Part shown: in pieces, positions 45,855 to 58,724 of the stretch
Position numbering within the stretch: position 1 is the stretch's first letter
Layout of the letters: every line of letters begins with the position of its first letter
Assembly (NCBI GenBank): GCA_009823505.1
Contig: VZQC01005757.1
Coordinates: 654,465-718,464 of the forward strand
DNA from: Rhizomys pruinosus
Taxonomy: Eukaryota; Chordata; Mammalia; Rodentia; Spalacidae
Direction of reading: 5' to 3'
Length of the DNA stretch: 64,000 nt
Made by a program: the position numbers and the translations under genes
The notes under the pieces: generated by a model
Told to the model about the DNA's origin: nothing
Databases searched by the model: none
Seen by the model: only the letters and a program-made list of their open reading frames with translations

Positions 45855-46775
45855 ACACCCTGTTTCCTTGGTTAGCCACAGAGCCCACACCTTTACTTTC
45901 TAGAGGTCAACTTCTCAAAAACTAATGAGGGAAGTGCATCTGAACCTCAGTATGGAGGTTTACACCGAGGAAGAAAAGGTTCCTTGCAATTTCATGGGCA
46001 GTGCCTTTGTACATAGTTGAACAAAAGCACTTAGAGAGATTTGCCTATTGTGTAACATAAAATGCCAAATTGACAAAATTTAATTAGGAGTGATCCTTGT
46101 AATAATCCAGTTGAAAATTAGGGATAACTATTTGACTTTTAAGGATATGGAAAAAGGGCTGTTATATCTTAGGCATTTAATAATGTACAATAATATAGTT
46201 AAGTAATGTTGGCCTTATGGGTTAAAATTATTAGTGGCTTATACACTGTAAAATCAAAAGCACCTGTTTGAATAACCAAAAACCTAGCAAATAATTCTCG
46301 AAATAGTGATGAAGGAACAGAGAAGTTCTACCTTGAATAAATCCCATCCATGTGGAGGTGTTATTTAAAGTGTATTAAAATTGTTTCTTCATTTTATCAG
46401 ATTTCAAACTGACTGAGGAGTTGATAAATGTCCCTATCCCACTTTCTTTGATATCATTAAGACCTTCAGGTAAAACAGTTCACATTTCCAAGATCAAATT
46501 GGTTCCTGCTGGACATTCATCCACGACTGAATTGTTCAACAGCCCAAAATTAGGTATATCTTAGATCTGGACCTATCTGGATAAGAACATACTATTAATG
46601 AAAGTGTAATGCAATTGGAAGAACTGAGCCGATGGAACTTTGAAAAAAGGGCTTAGGAATGGGGGGATTCATTTATTCTAGCTCTGTTTTGTACATTAAA
46701 GCCTGACTTCTCTGAAAAACTTGCAAATTCATGTTCTCAGCAGTGTATATGAGGGGATGGAGATTGTTAGTGGTT
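45855..46775. other. No recognisable feature
   Basis: Unique-looking sequence with no young repeat and no credible coding frame. Confidence 0.5.
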
Positions 46776-46779
46776 TCCT

Positions 46780-46965
46780 CCTTCAGTGTGTAAGAGTCAA
46801 CTGAGGTGTTTATTGAAGTGCAGGCTCTTAAGCTCTACTCCGGTTCTCACCAAGAATTTCTCATGTTAACTCTGGAATAGGACACAGAAACCTGCATTTT
46901 TACCTGCATTATACTCCTTTCCCTGCACGTATCTGACTGGTTCTTATGCACAGTCGAGATTATCA
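46780..46965 (+). mobile_element. MER5-like hAT remnant
   Basis: 'gaagtgcaggctcttaagct', 'gacacagaaacctgcatttt' and 'tggttcttatgcacag' resemble the non-autonomous MER5 family. Assignment by remembered consensus only. Confidence 0.45.
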
Positions 46966-46969
46966 GGAA

Positions 46970-48530
46970 AATATTTCATCATGCACAGGAGAGAGTATGC
47001 AATCTGCACACTGGCATGTTGTAGAAAAAGAAGAAAGAATAAGAAAGGACAGGGGCTAGTAGTTTGTTGTATAGTGACAGCCAGAGGTACAGTAATGTAG
47101 CTGTTACTTGTGTACTGTGCTGTTTATTTCAACCTGGCAGAGGCATCCTACTGTGTCAATATCTCATTTAAGAGTATCTGTGCTACCTGTAAAGTGCCTG
47201 ACAGGTGTAATACTGAATGCTGGCACTGGATCTTACCCATGTGATGGCTTGGTTAAAAAATTAATATAAATTCAGAAAAACAGATTAAAAGACACTGTCA
47301 TATGATTTTTTCCCTGTGAATACATTGCTTACTGTGTTCTCTTCTCTCCAGCTTAAATCTTAGTGGATTGGATGCTGATGATCTGCCATGGACTTATACA
47401 TGGGGACCACACCCTTTTCTTTCCAGGCATTTTCTGTCTTCTACAACGTCTTTTATTAGATTAAAATAACAAAAACATTTGTTCATAGCAGAAGTACAGA
47501 TCTCTCCTGGCCAAAAAAAAAAAAGAAAAAAAAACTGGAGAGAGAATATTACATTTTTCTAAAGCCTGTTTCCTATTAAGCCACACTTGATTGGTTTCAG
47601 ACCCAGGAGACATAGGCCAGTGCCTATTTCCATGGCTTCCTTAAAGTTGTATTCCCCAAGAATCTTTCCTTGTCCTATTTTTTCTAGGAAAAGTAACCAG
47701 AGGAACATATTTTCAACCTTGATGCTATCTCCTATGAGGTTAGAAGAATCAGTTAACTTTTCCCTGGATTTGGACTGTCAGTTTCAATATTCTCCCTGAT
47801 ATTGCTTTATTTTTTTAATCACAGTCTCTCAGCAATAGCAAATTTTTATTCATGCACATGATGGCTGTGATTTTCTAGATAGAGTTTTGTGCTTTGGAAC
47901 TTGAATTGCAATGCAATTATCTTTCCTTTTTTACCCTTGCTTTCCAGGGAGATAACCCTACAAATTTTGATTTTCTTGACATAGTGTGGTCTTCTTTGAA
48001 TTGCAAATTTTCCTTTCCTTTTATATTTTTAGGCTGAAATTCTTATATTGCAAAATGCATTCCTGCATATTTATATATGCACACATGCCCATATGCATTT
48101 AAACATATATGTTTATTAATTCAAACATAGGAGATGTGTAATAACACTCTTCCTAGCATTACTTTGAAGGCTTGTCTTATTTTAATATTTCATGTGCATG
48201 TACACAAGGAAATATCTCTTCCAATCCTTTTAAAACGGTGATTGGTAATGTACCATATCAATCAATGACATTTTCACAATTCAAATGAGTGCAAGCCTAT
48301 GCTTTAGGATTGAAATGCAATTTGAGCTTTCTCCAGTAATTTAGATTAATTTTAGAAAATTGAAGAGGGGAGATAGATGGTGATGTTTGGGGTATGATAT
48401 TTCAAGTTATTATACTTAGAATGTTAAAATGAGAGTCTTGGAAAAACCCACATAAATTATTGATGATTTGTGTAGGAGCCTGACAAGAAGGATGACTTCC
48501 CTTTTCCCAAATATATTCATAGATATACAC

Positions 48531-48573
<43 letters not shown>

Positions 48574-50395
48574 TGATAAAAGTTTTATTAAGTGTTTTCA
48601 GTAACTTAATTCTGATTCAGAACACCAGAATAACTCTAGTGCTTATAGATAAGGATAGTTTGGCAATGAATTTGCTTTCCATCACACCTACTGTTCTGTG
48701 TGTAATACAATGAATGTACTTAATGAATAGATGTATAATAAATGAATGAATTAGTATCTTTCTGTTTCTTCATAAACACAGGTATTCTACCTTTAATCAT
48801 ATAATTCTGATTATTAAGAGTGAATAGAAATTTACTTCACTGTATTCTTCACCATTGTAAAATTTATGATTATCATTAAAACAAGGAAAACAAAATATAA
48901 GTGTTTTAAAATTAATTATAGAGAAATTTGAAGTTATCAAACAATTCCTTCAATTTTACTTTAAAAATAATTGTACTGCTGAAATATTCTATATGTTCAG
49001 TTTGCCAAATCTCTTACAACCTAACCAATTATACTCCAGTGAGTGGGTGTCTGGATATATGTGTATCATATAAGGATACATATGTGTATCCTTAAAAGGA
49101 AAGTAAACAAGTCTCCAGATTATACTATGCTGACATTGGTGGAAGAGTATGATAATAGCATTAACTCTCAACATTTTATTTGTATTTACCATCACCTTTT
49201 CCTTCATTGCTGGTCATAGAAGTCTATGATATAGTAGTTTGAATCTTTTCATTGCTTTGGGCTTTGATCTCTTGCTAAAGGTAAATGAAGGTCTGGGATA
49301 TAAACCAAGAAAACGTTCTCTGAAATGTAGAAAGTCATTATATCTTTAGTTAATCTACTAAATAGATTTTTCTTCAAAATTTGGAAAACATTTCAGTGGA
49401 CAGAATAAGAAAGTATTGCCCAACATTTTCAAACCTTTTAATTCATGGATAGAGGATTATAGTCCTTACTATTTTACATGACATGCAGATATGAGATTCT
49501 AAAGATCACAGAAAGAAATACCTGGACACACAATAATGATAAAATGCCACCCACTAAATTCATACGTAAGATACTTATTTTTATCTTTTGAATTTTTTGA
49601 GTTGTTGACCTGTAGATGCATTTCCTTAACTAAAATTAGATTCAGGAGCATTATTTCTTAAAATAATCCTTCCTTTCCCTTTCTGCTTTGCTCTGACATC
49701 TCCAGGAGACCATGATGTGTGTGTACTCTCTATGTCATTTTGTGTGATGAAAGCAACAGGTGCCTGACCACACTTCTGTGTACCAAAGCTTCTGTGCATC
49801 TTCTTTGATTTTTTGTTCATGGCCCTTATGTAGGATAATTTTAATTGACCTACATTTAACCTTCTGATTCTTCTGTCTTTTCAAACACAATACTGAAATG
49901 CTCTATTTAATTTTTCACTTCAGTTATTATGCTTTTTAACTTCATAATGTCTGGTTTGTCTTATAATATTCATTTATTTATCTCTATTTTCTATATTTGT
50001 TCATACATAATCTTGTTTCCTTAGCTAATCGTTCACACATCTTTTCTTTTGAAACATATTAAAAATAACTGACTTAAAATCTTGGTTTCCTAGGTATATG
50101 TTTCTTTGGGGATGATTTATGTTCATCTAGACTGTGAAGGGGCCATGTTTTTTTGTTTATTTGCCTATTTTACAATATTTTATTGAGGGCTGGGTGTTTT
50201 GAATGTTAAATTGTGGTAACCAGCTACTTCAAAATCTTTAGAATCTGATTTTGTTGATTTCTTAACTGGAACTACAGCTGGTGTTTTGTTATTTTGTTTT
50301 TTCAACATTTTAAAAACAAAAATTTAAGATTGTATGTCTTGTTATATATGGCTCTGCAGTCCAAATACAAAGTTAAGAGGGGAGAAGGAAGGAGA
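46970..50395. other. Long repeat-poor stretch
   Basis: About 3.4 kb without B1, B2 or young L1, apart from one CA microsatellite. AT-rich. Frames are short. Part of the longest SINE-free interval in the window (45.3-50.9 kb). Confidence 0.5.
48536..48569. repeat. (CA)n microsatellite
   Basis: Uninterrupted CA run of about 16 units. Confidence 0.95.
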
Positions 50396-50403
50396 AAGTG
50401 AAA

Positions 50404-50440
50404 GAAGAAGAAGAAGAAGAAGAAGAAGAAGAAGAAGAAG

Positions 50441-50500
<60 letters not shown>
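50404..50500. repeat. (GAA)n(GA)n purine tract
   Basis: About 13 GAA units pass directly into about 27 GA units, giving nearly 100 bases of pure purine on the plus strand. Such tracts can form intramolecular triplexes. Confidence 0.97.
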
Positions 50501-50502
<2 letters not shown>

Positions 50503-50509
50503 TCAGGCT

Positions 50510-50960
50510 TTGAATATTGTCTGTTGATGTTTTATGGGTAAAATGTTTGCAACTTTGACTTAACCTTCATTTCCTACTTGCACTGATCTAGAATTATGCC
50601 AGATATAAAAGATTAGATTTTTTCCCTAGGCTTAGCATTTTTTTTAGTGTGACATGCACATTGTTTTCTAAATTATTTCATATGGAGCAGTGGATAGTTT
50701 ATCCTAAATGATTTCTTTCAGTTTTTCTCACAGGCTTTGGGCATTCTCTTTGCTTCAATTATCTTTTGAGAATTAACTAGTGTAGGTTTTGTTTCCTTTA
50801 GACTATTTAAACAGTATCCACTGATTTTTCTGGGCTGGTAGAATTCAGTGTAGACAGCCCAAAGAAGAACATTTTTCTTTTCTTATTGCTCTTACTTTCT
50901 TTATACAGTCTTCAGATAATTGCTTGCTTCCTTATTTTATGCAGGATTTCAATGGTGTTT
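50510..50960. other. No recognisable feature
   Basis: AT-rich; possibly ancient L1 in antisense, not demonstrable by eye. Confidence 0.4.
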
Positions 50961-50964
50961 TATT

Positions 50965-51085
50965 TGGGGGAGGGCACTGAATCAGGGTCTCACTATGTAG
51001 TCTAGCCTGGCCTTGAACTCACAAACATCTGTCTGCCTCTGCCTTTCCTGAGTGATGAGATTAAAGGCATATGCTAGGATGCAAG
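50965..51085 (-). mobile_element. B1 SINE, diverged
   Basis: 'atcagggtctcactatgtag', 'ctggccttgaactcacaaac' and 'gattaaaggcatatgc' give an old antisense B1. Confidence 0.85.
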
Positions 51086-51179
51086 ATATAGGATTCCTAG
51101 TTTTAATATTTGGAAAAGGGGTGTTCCTTCTCCATATTAGTCATATCTAAAAGGTTTGCTGTGTTATTGTTGGTGGGTT

Positions 51180-51395
51180 TTTTTTTTTTTTGCTTGTTTT
51201 CTATCTAGTGCTGGGGTTAGAACCCAGGGTTTTGCCCATATGTAGGCAAGTTCTCTGCTGTTGAAATCTATCACTAGCCCTTGTGTTTTGAGACAAGGTC
51301 ACATTTATATGGCTCAAACTGGCCTCAAATTTGCTTTCTTTCTGCCTCAGTCTCCTGAGTTCTGGGACTACAAATCTCAACCACAGGTGAGCTCA
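51180..51395 (-). mobile_element. Old B4-like (ID plus B1) SINE
   Basis: An ID-like part in reverse complement ('ggttagaacccagggttttg', 'taggcaagttctctgctg') is followed by a B1-like part ('tttgagacaaggtcac', 'ctcagtctcctgagttctgg'). Confidence 0.6.
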
Positions 51396-51612
51396 GAAAA
51401 TTTTCAAAACTATTTCTTCTCATAAAATGATTTATAGATGATAAGACAACTAAACCATACAGTTTTAGTAGCACTCAATTAGGTCCCTCAAAAGAGCCCC
51501 AGGAAACAAATTTCATTGTGTTCAAACCCTCTTCTGTGGCTACCCTCACTCCAAATCAACTATCATCATGGCCCTGTAATATCTACTTCTGCTGGTCCTG
51601 TCATTAACAGAT

Positions 51613-51674
51613 GATTCTTCAGACATTACATTCCTCTACACCTGACTCTTCAGACATTACATTCTTTTACACCT
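51613..51674. repeat. 31-bp tandem duplication
   Basis: Units at 51613-51643 and 51644-51674 share 'tcttcagacattacattc' and end 'acacct'. Confidence 0.9.
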
Positions 51675-51691
51675 TTACACTAATCATCAGA

Positions 51692-51693
51692 AT

Positions 51694-51753
<60 letters not shown>

Positions 51754-51770
51754 CTCTCTCCTCCTTAAAG
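51692..51770. repeat. (CT)n microsatellite
   Basis: About 60 bases of CT, then an interrupted continuation. It is complementary in type to the GA tract 1.2 kb to the left. Confidence 0.96.
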
Positions 51771-51774
51771 TTTC

Positions 51775-53055
51775 TCAGGAAATTGTGACAGTGGCCTGGG
51801 TTGCTTCCTGACCTCTGACACTCTGCTCACATTGGCTCAAACCATCAAGTGAATCTCTGGATTTGATCTAGAGACCTCATTGGTTTCTTTGGCAAGAATA
51901 TTTGTGGCATTTTGTGCTTTTTTTTTTTTTCATTAAGATGAAAAATTGGCTAAGGCTTGGACACAGATGCAAATACTATAAAATACTTATGTTGCTTTTC
52001 AGGAAAACGTCCTTGAATCCACTAGAGGAGAGTTTGGAACTGAGTTTTTAATAATACACATGTGCAGAAACCAGTTCATCCAGTTGGTGAGTTGGTAATG
52101 TCCTTGCTCAAAATCTTCTGCATTGAAAATGACCACTGGTCCCCATCCCAACAAAAGAAACCAAACCTCTCTATAAAGAGGCCTGATGACTTGATGCCCA
52201 TAAAAAGGAATACGAAAATCTTCCTTGATTACTAGCCAAAGAATACATGTCTTCTTCTTTCTTGTCTATCTTCCATATTAACCTACCAGGAAAACAGATT
52301 TGAGCTTTTATCTCCTGTCTCTATGGCAGGCTTTGGTATGTGATGGTTGGGCAGCCTTGGCCTAGTGTCAGAGGTGCTGTATTGGGGGCCAAAATCTTTA
52401 TTTTCATGGTGCTACAGTTATTGTTACTGAAATGCCTATCACTACTAATTATTGTTTGGTGTTATAACTTTACTGCTACATTTTTATATACTACTACAGT
52501 AACCTTTATATGATACCTTTAATGGTAATCCATACAGGAATACAGACTGTACTTGATATCTTCTACTTTACATGCCAATTTTATACATTTATTTCTCTCA
52601 TCCTCTGAAGATGATCCCTTACTAATTTTGGGCATTAATCTAAGTCACAGTTTTAAACCCATTTTAATGTTTTTAAGATTCTAGTTGCAATTACTGTCTC
52701 CACCAAAGCTCACTTAGGCCTTCACCTCCGTTCATGAGCCAATTGAGCATCTTCAAGCAGTGCTCAGTCCTTTTAACAAGAATCTTCAGTCTTTGTACTG
52801 TAAGAGTGCATTGCCTGATCTAACATTCATTATTAATATGGCTAGCTGATTCCAAAGAAAAAGCCCATAGGGGAAATATTACCCAAGTGGGTATACTTTG
52901 GTTTATTAAAATTAAAAATACAAAATATTAATACTTTCATAAAATTCTTTCCTGAGTTTTTAATATGTGTTACATCATTTTCTTCTGATATTAAGCATGT
53001 TAATGTCATGATGATGGTATAATTTCTTTCCTTTCTATTTGTTTATTTATTTACT
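51775..53055. other. No recognisable feature
   Basis: Mixed AT-rich sequence, no named repeat, no credible frame. Confidence 0.5.
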
Positions 53056-53059
53056 TATT

Positions 53060-53185
53060 TTTTTATTTCTTTTTAACTTGGCTGGCCTGGAAATCAATGT
53101 GGACCAGAGTGGACTTGAACTTGTACCTGTCCTGTCTCTTTGAGATCTTGGACTACAGGCATTTATGTGCCACCAAATCTGGCTA
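53060..53185 (-). mobile_element. Old B1 SINE
   Basis: 'cttggctggcctggaaatca', 'gtggaccagagtgg' and 'gtgccaccaaatctggc'. Strongly diverged. Confidence 0.75.
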
Positions 53186-53199
53186 ATTTTCTTTTTAAA

Positions 53200-53406
53200 A
53201 ATGTTTAATTTTTTAAAATAAATTTTATATGTATAAATGCTTTGCATGCAATGCATGTGTGCATGCAGTGCCCATGGAGGCCTGAAGAGGGCATTGGATT
53301 CCCCTGGAACTAAAATTACCGGTTGGTTGTTAGCTGTCCTCTTGGTGCTGGCAATTGAACCCAAGTCCTCTGCAAGAGCAGCAAGTGCTTTTAACCACTG
53401 AGCCAA
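53200..53406 (-). mobile_element. Old B2 SINE
   Basis: 'cccatggaggcctgaagagg', 'ggtgctggcaattgaaccc' and 'ttaaccactgagcc' in reverse complement, many changes. Confidence 0.88.
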
Positions 53407-53417
53407 TTTTCTTTTTT

Positions 53418-53482
53418 TTTTTTATTTAATTTTTATTGATGCTTTGTGCATTTCGTACATCATTTTCCAATTTTCTTAATCA
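53418..53482 (-). mobile_element. Short 3' tail of the L1-linked module
   Basis: Poly(T), then the reverse complement of the module's terminal 40-50 bp ('tgatgctttgtgcatttcg', 'tcattttccaatt'). A severely 5'-truncated insertion of the family at 2.6 and 31.6 kb. Confidence 0.8.
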
Positions 53483-53489
53483 ATAATTC

Positions 53490-54430
53490 TGCTTAGTAGC
53501 CTAAAGGATTTCTTTTCTTTCAGAAGCCAGTAATTTTGTGGAATCTGCCTTAATATTTACCTCTCATGCTATTTCAATTTTGTGACATAAATAATATGTT
53601 ATTTCACTTTGTAGTTTCAGGACTTCGGACTTCCGATATTCATGGTTTCTTTGGTTGTTTTTCTTCTCCATTTCTCCTATACTGCACAGGTTTGCTTTCT
53701 TATCTTGGTTTATCTTCAGAATTTGTCACTTTTTCTTCTATTTTTTTATTCCTCCTTTTCTGATTTTTTAAAATAAAGTAAGACCTAGCTCATCTCATTT
53801 CAGGGCATTTTATTATTCTTTTTTAAATTTTAATATGCATGAATGTATTGCCTGCATGTGTATACCTGTGTGTTGTACTCCTTTTCTGATTTTTAAGTTT
53901 CTTTCTTTTTATTTATCTTTCTCTCTTGATATTATCAATTATGTTTATGCATTTAGTCTCAGTTTCTGATATGTTATTCTTTACATATATTTTTAGCTCT
54001 TTTTAAAGTTTTCTTACTTGATTTCTTAGCTTTTCTAACTTTAGCTCCTGTTTTCTTTCATACTATGTAATTTTCTTTTTTACTCCTTTAGGAATGATAT
54101 GTGATTATTTTTGTTTTTCACTCTGCTTTCCTGGAGTGCTTTTATCCATTTGCTGAAGGCATGAAGAACGCGAATCTGGTCTTAACTCTTTTTCTTTCTC
54201 CTCTGATATTAACTTTGTGTGGAATTTGATCTTAAACATTTCAGTTGCTCATTGACATCTGAATTTAGGTTTTGTTGACATTTCCAAGGAGATTTGGCTT
54301 ATAAAACTTTCTAGGAGATAAATGTTTGGCAGAAAAATCTTATGTGTGTCTCAATGGGTGTGTCCTCTTTAACTGTTTACATTAGTATGATGCACAGGTC
54401 GTAATCAGAGGCCCCATATTGGTGCGTTAC
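53490..54430. other. Mostly unassigned, with a repeat-flanked insert
   Basis: AT- and pyrimidine-rich. At 53752-53769 and 53878-53894 a 17-bp repeat, ctccttttctgattttt, flanks 108 bp that include a B2 3' end in antisense (about 53820-53877). Confidence 0.55.
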
Positions 54431-54434
54431 ACGC

Positions 54435-54654
54435 ACTTTATTTTTTTATATTTGCTATTTATATTTTGTGTGCATGAATACATGTGTGTGAGTGTACTTG
54501 TGTCGTGAAGTGCCCACGGAGGTCAGAACAGGGCGTTGGATCACCTGGAACTAGAGTTAGGACGGTTAGCCACCATATGGGTGCTGGGAACTGAACCCAA
54601 GTCCTTTGCAAGAGCAGCCAGTGCTCTTGACCACTGGGCCATCTCTTTAGCCCC
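54435..54654 (-). mobile_element. B2 SINE
   Basis: Antisense B2: 'cgaagtgcccacggaggtcag'-like centre, 'gggtgctgggaactgaaccc' and 'gggccatctctttagcccc'. Moderately old. Confidence 0.92.
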
Positions 54655-54659
54655 ACATG

Positions 54660-57600
54660 TGGGACTTTAATTAAGCTGAGTTTTGTTTCTCCTGATTTCT
54701 TTTCCTTGTTCAGGATTCCCCCTAGAGGCCTCTATTGGATCTGTCACCTTGCATGCTTCTTCACTCTGGCAAATTTTCAGTCTTTTCTTGTTTTTAAAGA
54801 CCTTGACAATTTTGAGGTATACTTTAATATTTTTAGCAGGTCTTTCAATCAGGATTTTTCTTGTGTTTAGCCATTTTATTTTGGGTGATGAGTTCCCAGC
54901 AGAAAGACTCTGGAGGTAAAGTGTCTTTGCAGCAGTTCAGGCCAAGGGTGCATCCCGTCATCAGGACTTAGCCCTGACAGTGTTGAATTTGATCTTGTGG
55001 CTAAGGTGCTGGGCAGAGCCTAGCATTCCTTTAGACCGTACTTGTTTGAGCGAAGTAGCTACACTCAGTTTACATGAAAAAGGTTTAGCTTTTATACTAA
55101 CAATGGGATTTTCCTGTGTGAAAGATTTATATCTAATCCAGAGAGCTTTTTTAACATTGTAGTTCCCTTGGCTTTTAGTGTAATGTTAGAAAAACATAGC
55201 TGGATTGCTTCCTGGGTTTTCACAGCTCTATTTCCTTTTTTATATTTTTTTTATCATGATGTTTCCCCCTTGTGTCTATTCCCCTTCATCCTGTTTGATT
55301 TTGACGCCATTTCCCTCAATCTCTTAACGTAGAAAGGAGTTTTGCTGCTCTGCAGCCTAAGCTTTTGTAGTCTTGGCAGTTCTGTACCAGTCAGAATCCA
55401 AGCAGGTACCTTCTACTTCCCAACAGCACTGTGGGTAAAGGCCCTTCTAGTTCTGCTGTTCATTGGGTGTGCTGAGTCCAGTGAATACTTTTGGTCTCTG
55501 AGGTTCTGCTGATCTAAGATCTATAAACACTACATTGTAATAGTTTTCTCCTTTCTTACAGACAGACATTATAACAAGCAGATCTGCTGACTATTGGAGA
55601 TAGTTCTTTATCCTAGGAGTCTGTGTTATTGGGGATTCCTGGTCATTTAGTTTCATTTATTTTGTTTTAAATATTGGCCAAAGACTTTTAATTTGTTCTT
55701 TTATTCATTACTGCTTCATATGTATATTTCTGTGCATTTGTTTAAATCCAAAGAGTTCCCCAAACTATGCTCATCTGTTCCTCTATTTTTCCAAAATCTT
55801 ACTTGGCCCTCTCCTCATCTATAATAATAACATCCACATATAAAACCACATATACATGCAGATACATATATGCTCATACATATAGACAATACATATAAAT
55901 ATTATGAAAGGTTTCCTAAGCAAAATTATAGGAGCATAAATGAAGCCTACATTTTCAAAGCAATCTTGATTTATTACTGTCTGCAAATGTTCACTAGCAA
56001 GACTGACTTATATTACTATTATATAAATATATTTGTAAAATGAAAGCAAAGAAAAATAGTTTACATTTTTAAAAAGCTAGGGATGTTACTGAAACTAGCT
56101 TTCCATGTGAGCGTATCAAAAGCAAGAGTAAAATTAAAAGAAATAACATCATTCCTTGATGATAGTCCAATCTATTCTCTAAATGCTCAGATTCTTTACA
56201 TGATCAAATATTTTAAATATTCTTTTAAACTAAACAAAATCAAATAAAAATTAAAATACTATTTTCTAGGGTTCTGAATTGAATTTTCATATGAGACATA
56301 CAGAGAAATTTAATCAATGATTATGGTTAGGGATTTGAAAGTACTATTGTTCCTTAATTAGCATGATAAACAAATACCTTTGTGAATTCTCTCTGAAAAG
56401 GTAATCACATACTGTATTTAAATAGAATTGCTTCTTTAGCTTAATTCAACTTAAAAAAGAAACATTTATATTTTCATTACATCTACTCTACAATTATATT
56501 TCATAAATTTAAGCTTATTTACAAAATTCACATAAACTGCCCACACTAGTAATTACCTCATTTAAAAAATTCATTTATAATTCAATCATTCAGAAGGGAA
56601 GCAGCACTTCGGTCCATTAATAGGTGTTTATAATAGCACATCTCAATTGATTAAACTGCAGATTTTTTGTAGGTCTTGTTTTTATAAATTGAGTCTAGTC
56701 AAGTAAACATAACATTTGGTAATAGTCTTCATAGCAACTGTCAAAATGACTTATTGTTTTTTCAGTCCTGCATTCCTTCAGAATTAATAATACCTTTGTG
56801 CCCTTTATAACACTTATTATTGATGCCATGAAGTTCTCTATATTTAATGAGTAGATGTTTCATTAAAGTACAGAGTTCTGTTGACAGATAGAAAATGTTT
56901 CTAATCTGTTTCTCTTTTCCTCTTGATTGAAGGATTGTAAATATGCAATTAGCAGTTGAAGTAGAAGTAAAAAGAAGAAAATATCAGCTGTCAAGATTTC
57001 TGCTGAAAGACACAGAATGCTTTAAGCTAAGAACAACATGACAGGAGATAACAGCATCCTTGCCAATATGCCTGGAAATTGCAAAATGTTTATACATGTG
57101 ATTTATCTTTTCTTCTTGAACTAACTATATCATTGACTTCTATGCAGCAGACATTAATGAGAAGACACATTTCTCTCTTACAAGTTAAAGGTTAAGCTTT
57201 CCTAAACAAAAGTTTTTGATTTACGTACTTGATTGCTTCCTAGTATTTTTTTAATAATGAAGGGGTTACCAGCTTCTAAAAGCAGAAGAAAATAGAGAAT
57301 ATACCTGGAAGCATTTTTAAAACCTAGAGTTGATATTCATCTAAATAGTAGCATATTGCTTCAAATTCTTGGTAAACTGCATCTAGAAGAGCTATTAATC
57401 CTTTCCACTTACCAATTTAATAGCAGAAGTAACCAAAAAGTAAAGAGACTTTGATATCTTGAGTTATACTCTTCAATTTTGATTTGTCCTTATTTTGGTC
57501 TCATGATTTTACATGAGCATAGTTAAGTTCACGAGACACATTTTTTTCAACAGATTGCTAAATCCAAAACAATTTGTATCATCTTTAGCAATAAGCAATA

Positions 57601-58720
57601 AGTGTACCCACAGCTAACAGAGGAAAACATCCAGGTAATTTGAAATATTCAGATAAAAATCATTCAACTTTTAAATATTATTTCAGGGATAATTGTATTC
57701 TTTTATTTGATTTATATATAAATTTTATTTAACTTATAGATAAATATATAATATGTAATAATTATACCATATGAAATAAATACATTTATATGGTTCTGAA
57801 GCTTTTCAATTACATAAAAACTTTTCTTATAACTTTATCTATGTATGATGTTCAGAAAAAATTATCTTAGCAACAAAAGGGAGATTACAAAGAGAGAGGC
57901 ACACTATTTATCTTACAAGAGTTCTAGCCAACATAGGAGACTTCATAAGGAAATTATGCTAAGAAACAGATAACTATGCAGTTTTCTTTAAAAAAATTAG
58001 TTTTGGTGAAAAAAGAGATTTTGAACAATGTGGGAAGACCAAGGGCTGAACATGAACTGGGGAACAAAAGGCCTGCTTGCCTCTCAGTCAGCTGCATTTG
58101 GAACAAAGATGCCCTCTCTTTGGTGTGTAGGGCAGCGTCTCTCACACAGTGCCTCATGACTGCTTCAGAGAGGGTCAGTCAGTCCTCCATCACCTGCAAG
58201 TGCTCAGTCAGTCCGCACAGAGCATAGCATGCCTGCAATCCCATAGATGGCTTATGAACAACCTCTGATTTTGGTGGATTCGGTTTTAAAATGATATCCT
58301 ATTGAAAGGTGCATTTTCTTCATTTTGAGAGACACGGCAGTTCTACATTTCTTCTCTTAGTTTTATAGTTTCCTCATCAATGTCCAAGGGTTGGTTGGCA
58401 TAAGCACATTTTCATACACTTTGGGTTAAAGATCAAGTTTTACTTCTCTTTACATAATGATCTGTGTTTGAATTTTGCATAATAATCCCATTCTCCCCCC
58501 CCCCACACACACACAGATTTGGAATGCCGTCTTTTTCATTTACCGAGTTTCAATGAATATATTCTAAGTCAGTCTATGTATTCATCGTGGTCTGTGGTGA
58601 TTGGCTTCCTCCTCTACAGATATCATATTATTTTATTACCATATTTCTGTACAGGGTTTAATACTGTGGGAATGTTTGCCTCAAATTATTTTTATGCTTA
58701 CTCTTGGAAGTATTTTTTTC
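54660..58720. other. Long stretch without young repeats
   Basis: About 4 kb with no B1, B2 or young L1. 55.7-57.9 kb is very AT-rich with TAATTA and ATTTAAAT-like motifs. A richer patch at 57976-58240 contains TCAGTCAG three times. No protein recognised. It may hold ancient repeats or conserved non-coding sequence; I cannot decide without comparison. Confidence 0.45.
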
Positions 58721-58724
58721 ATCT

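Noticed and set aside
57954..58227. Overlapping frames on both strands near 58.1 kb as a possible gene
   Set aside because: No recognisable protein, no strong splice signals, and openness on both strands points to composition.
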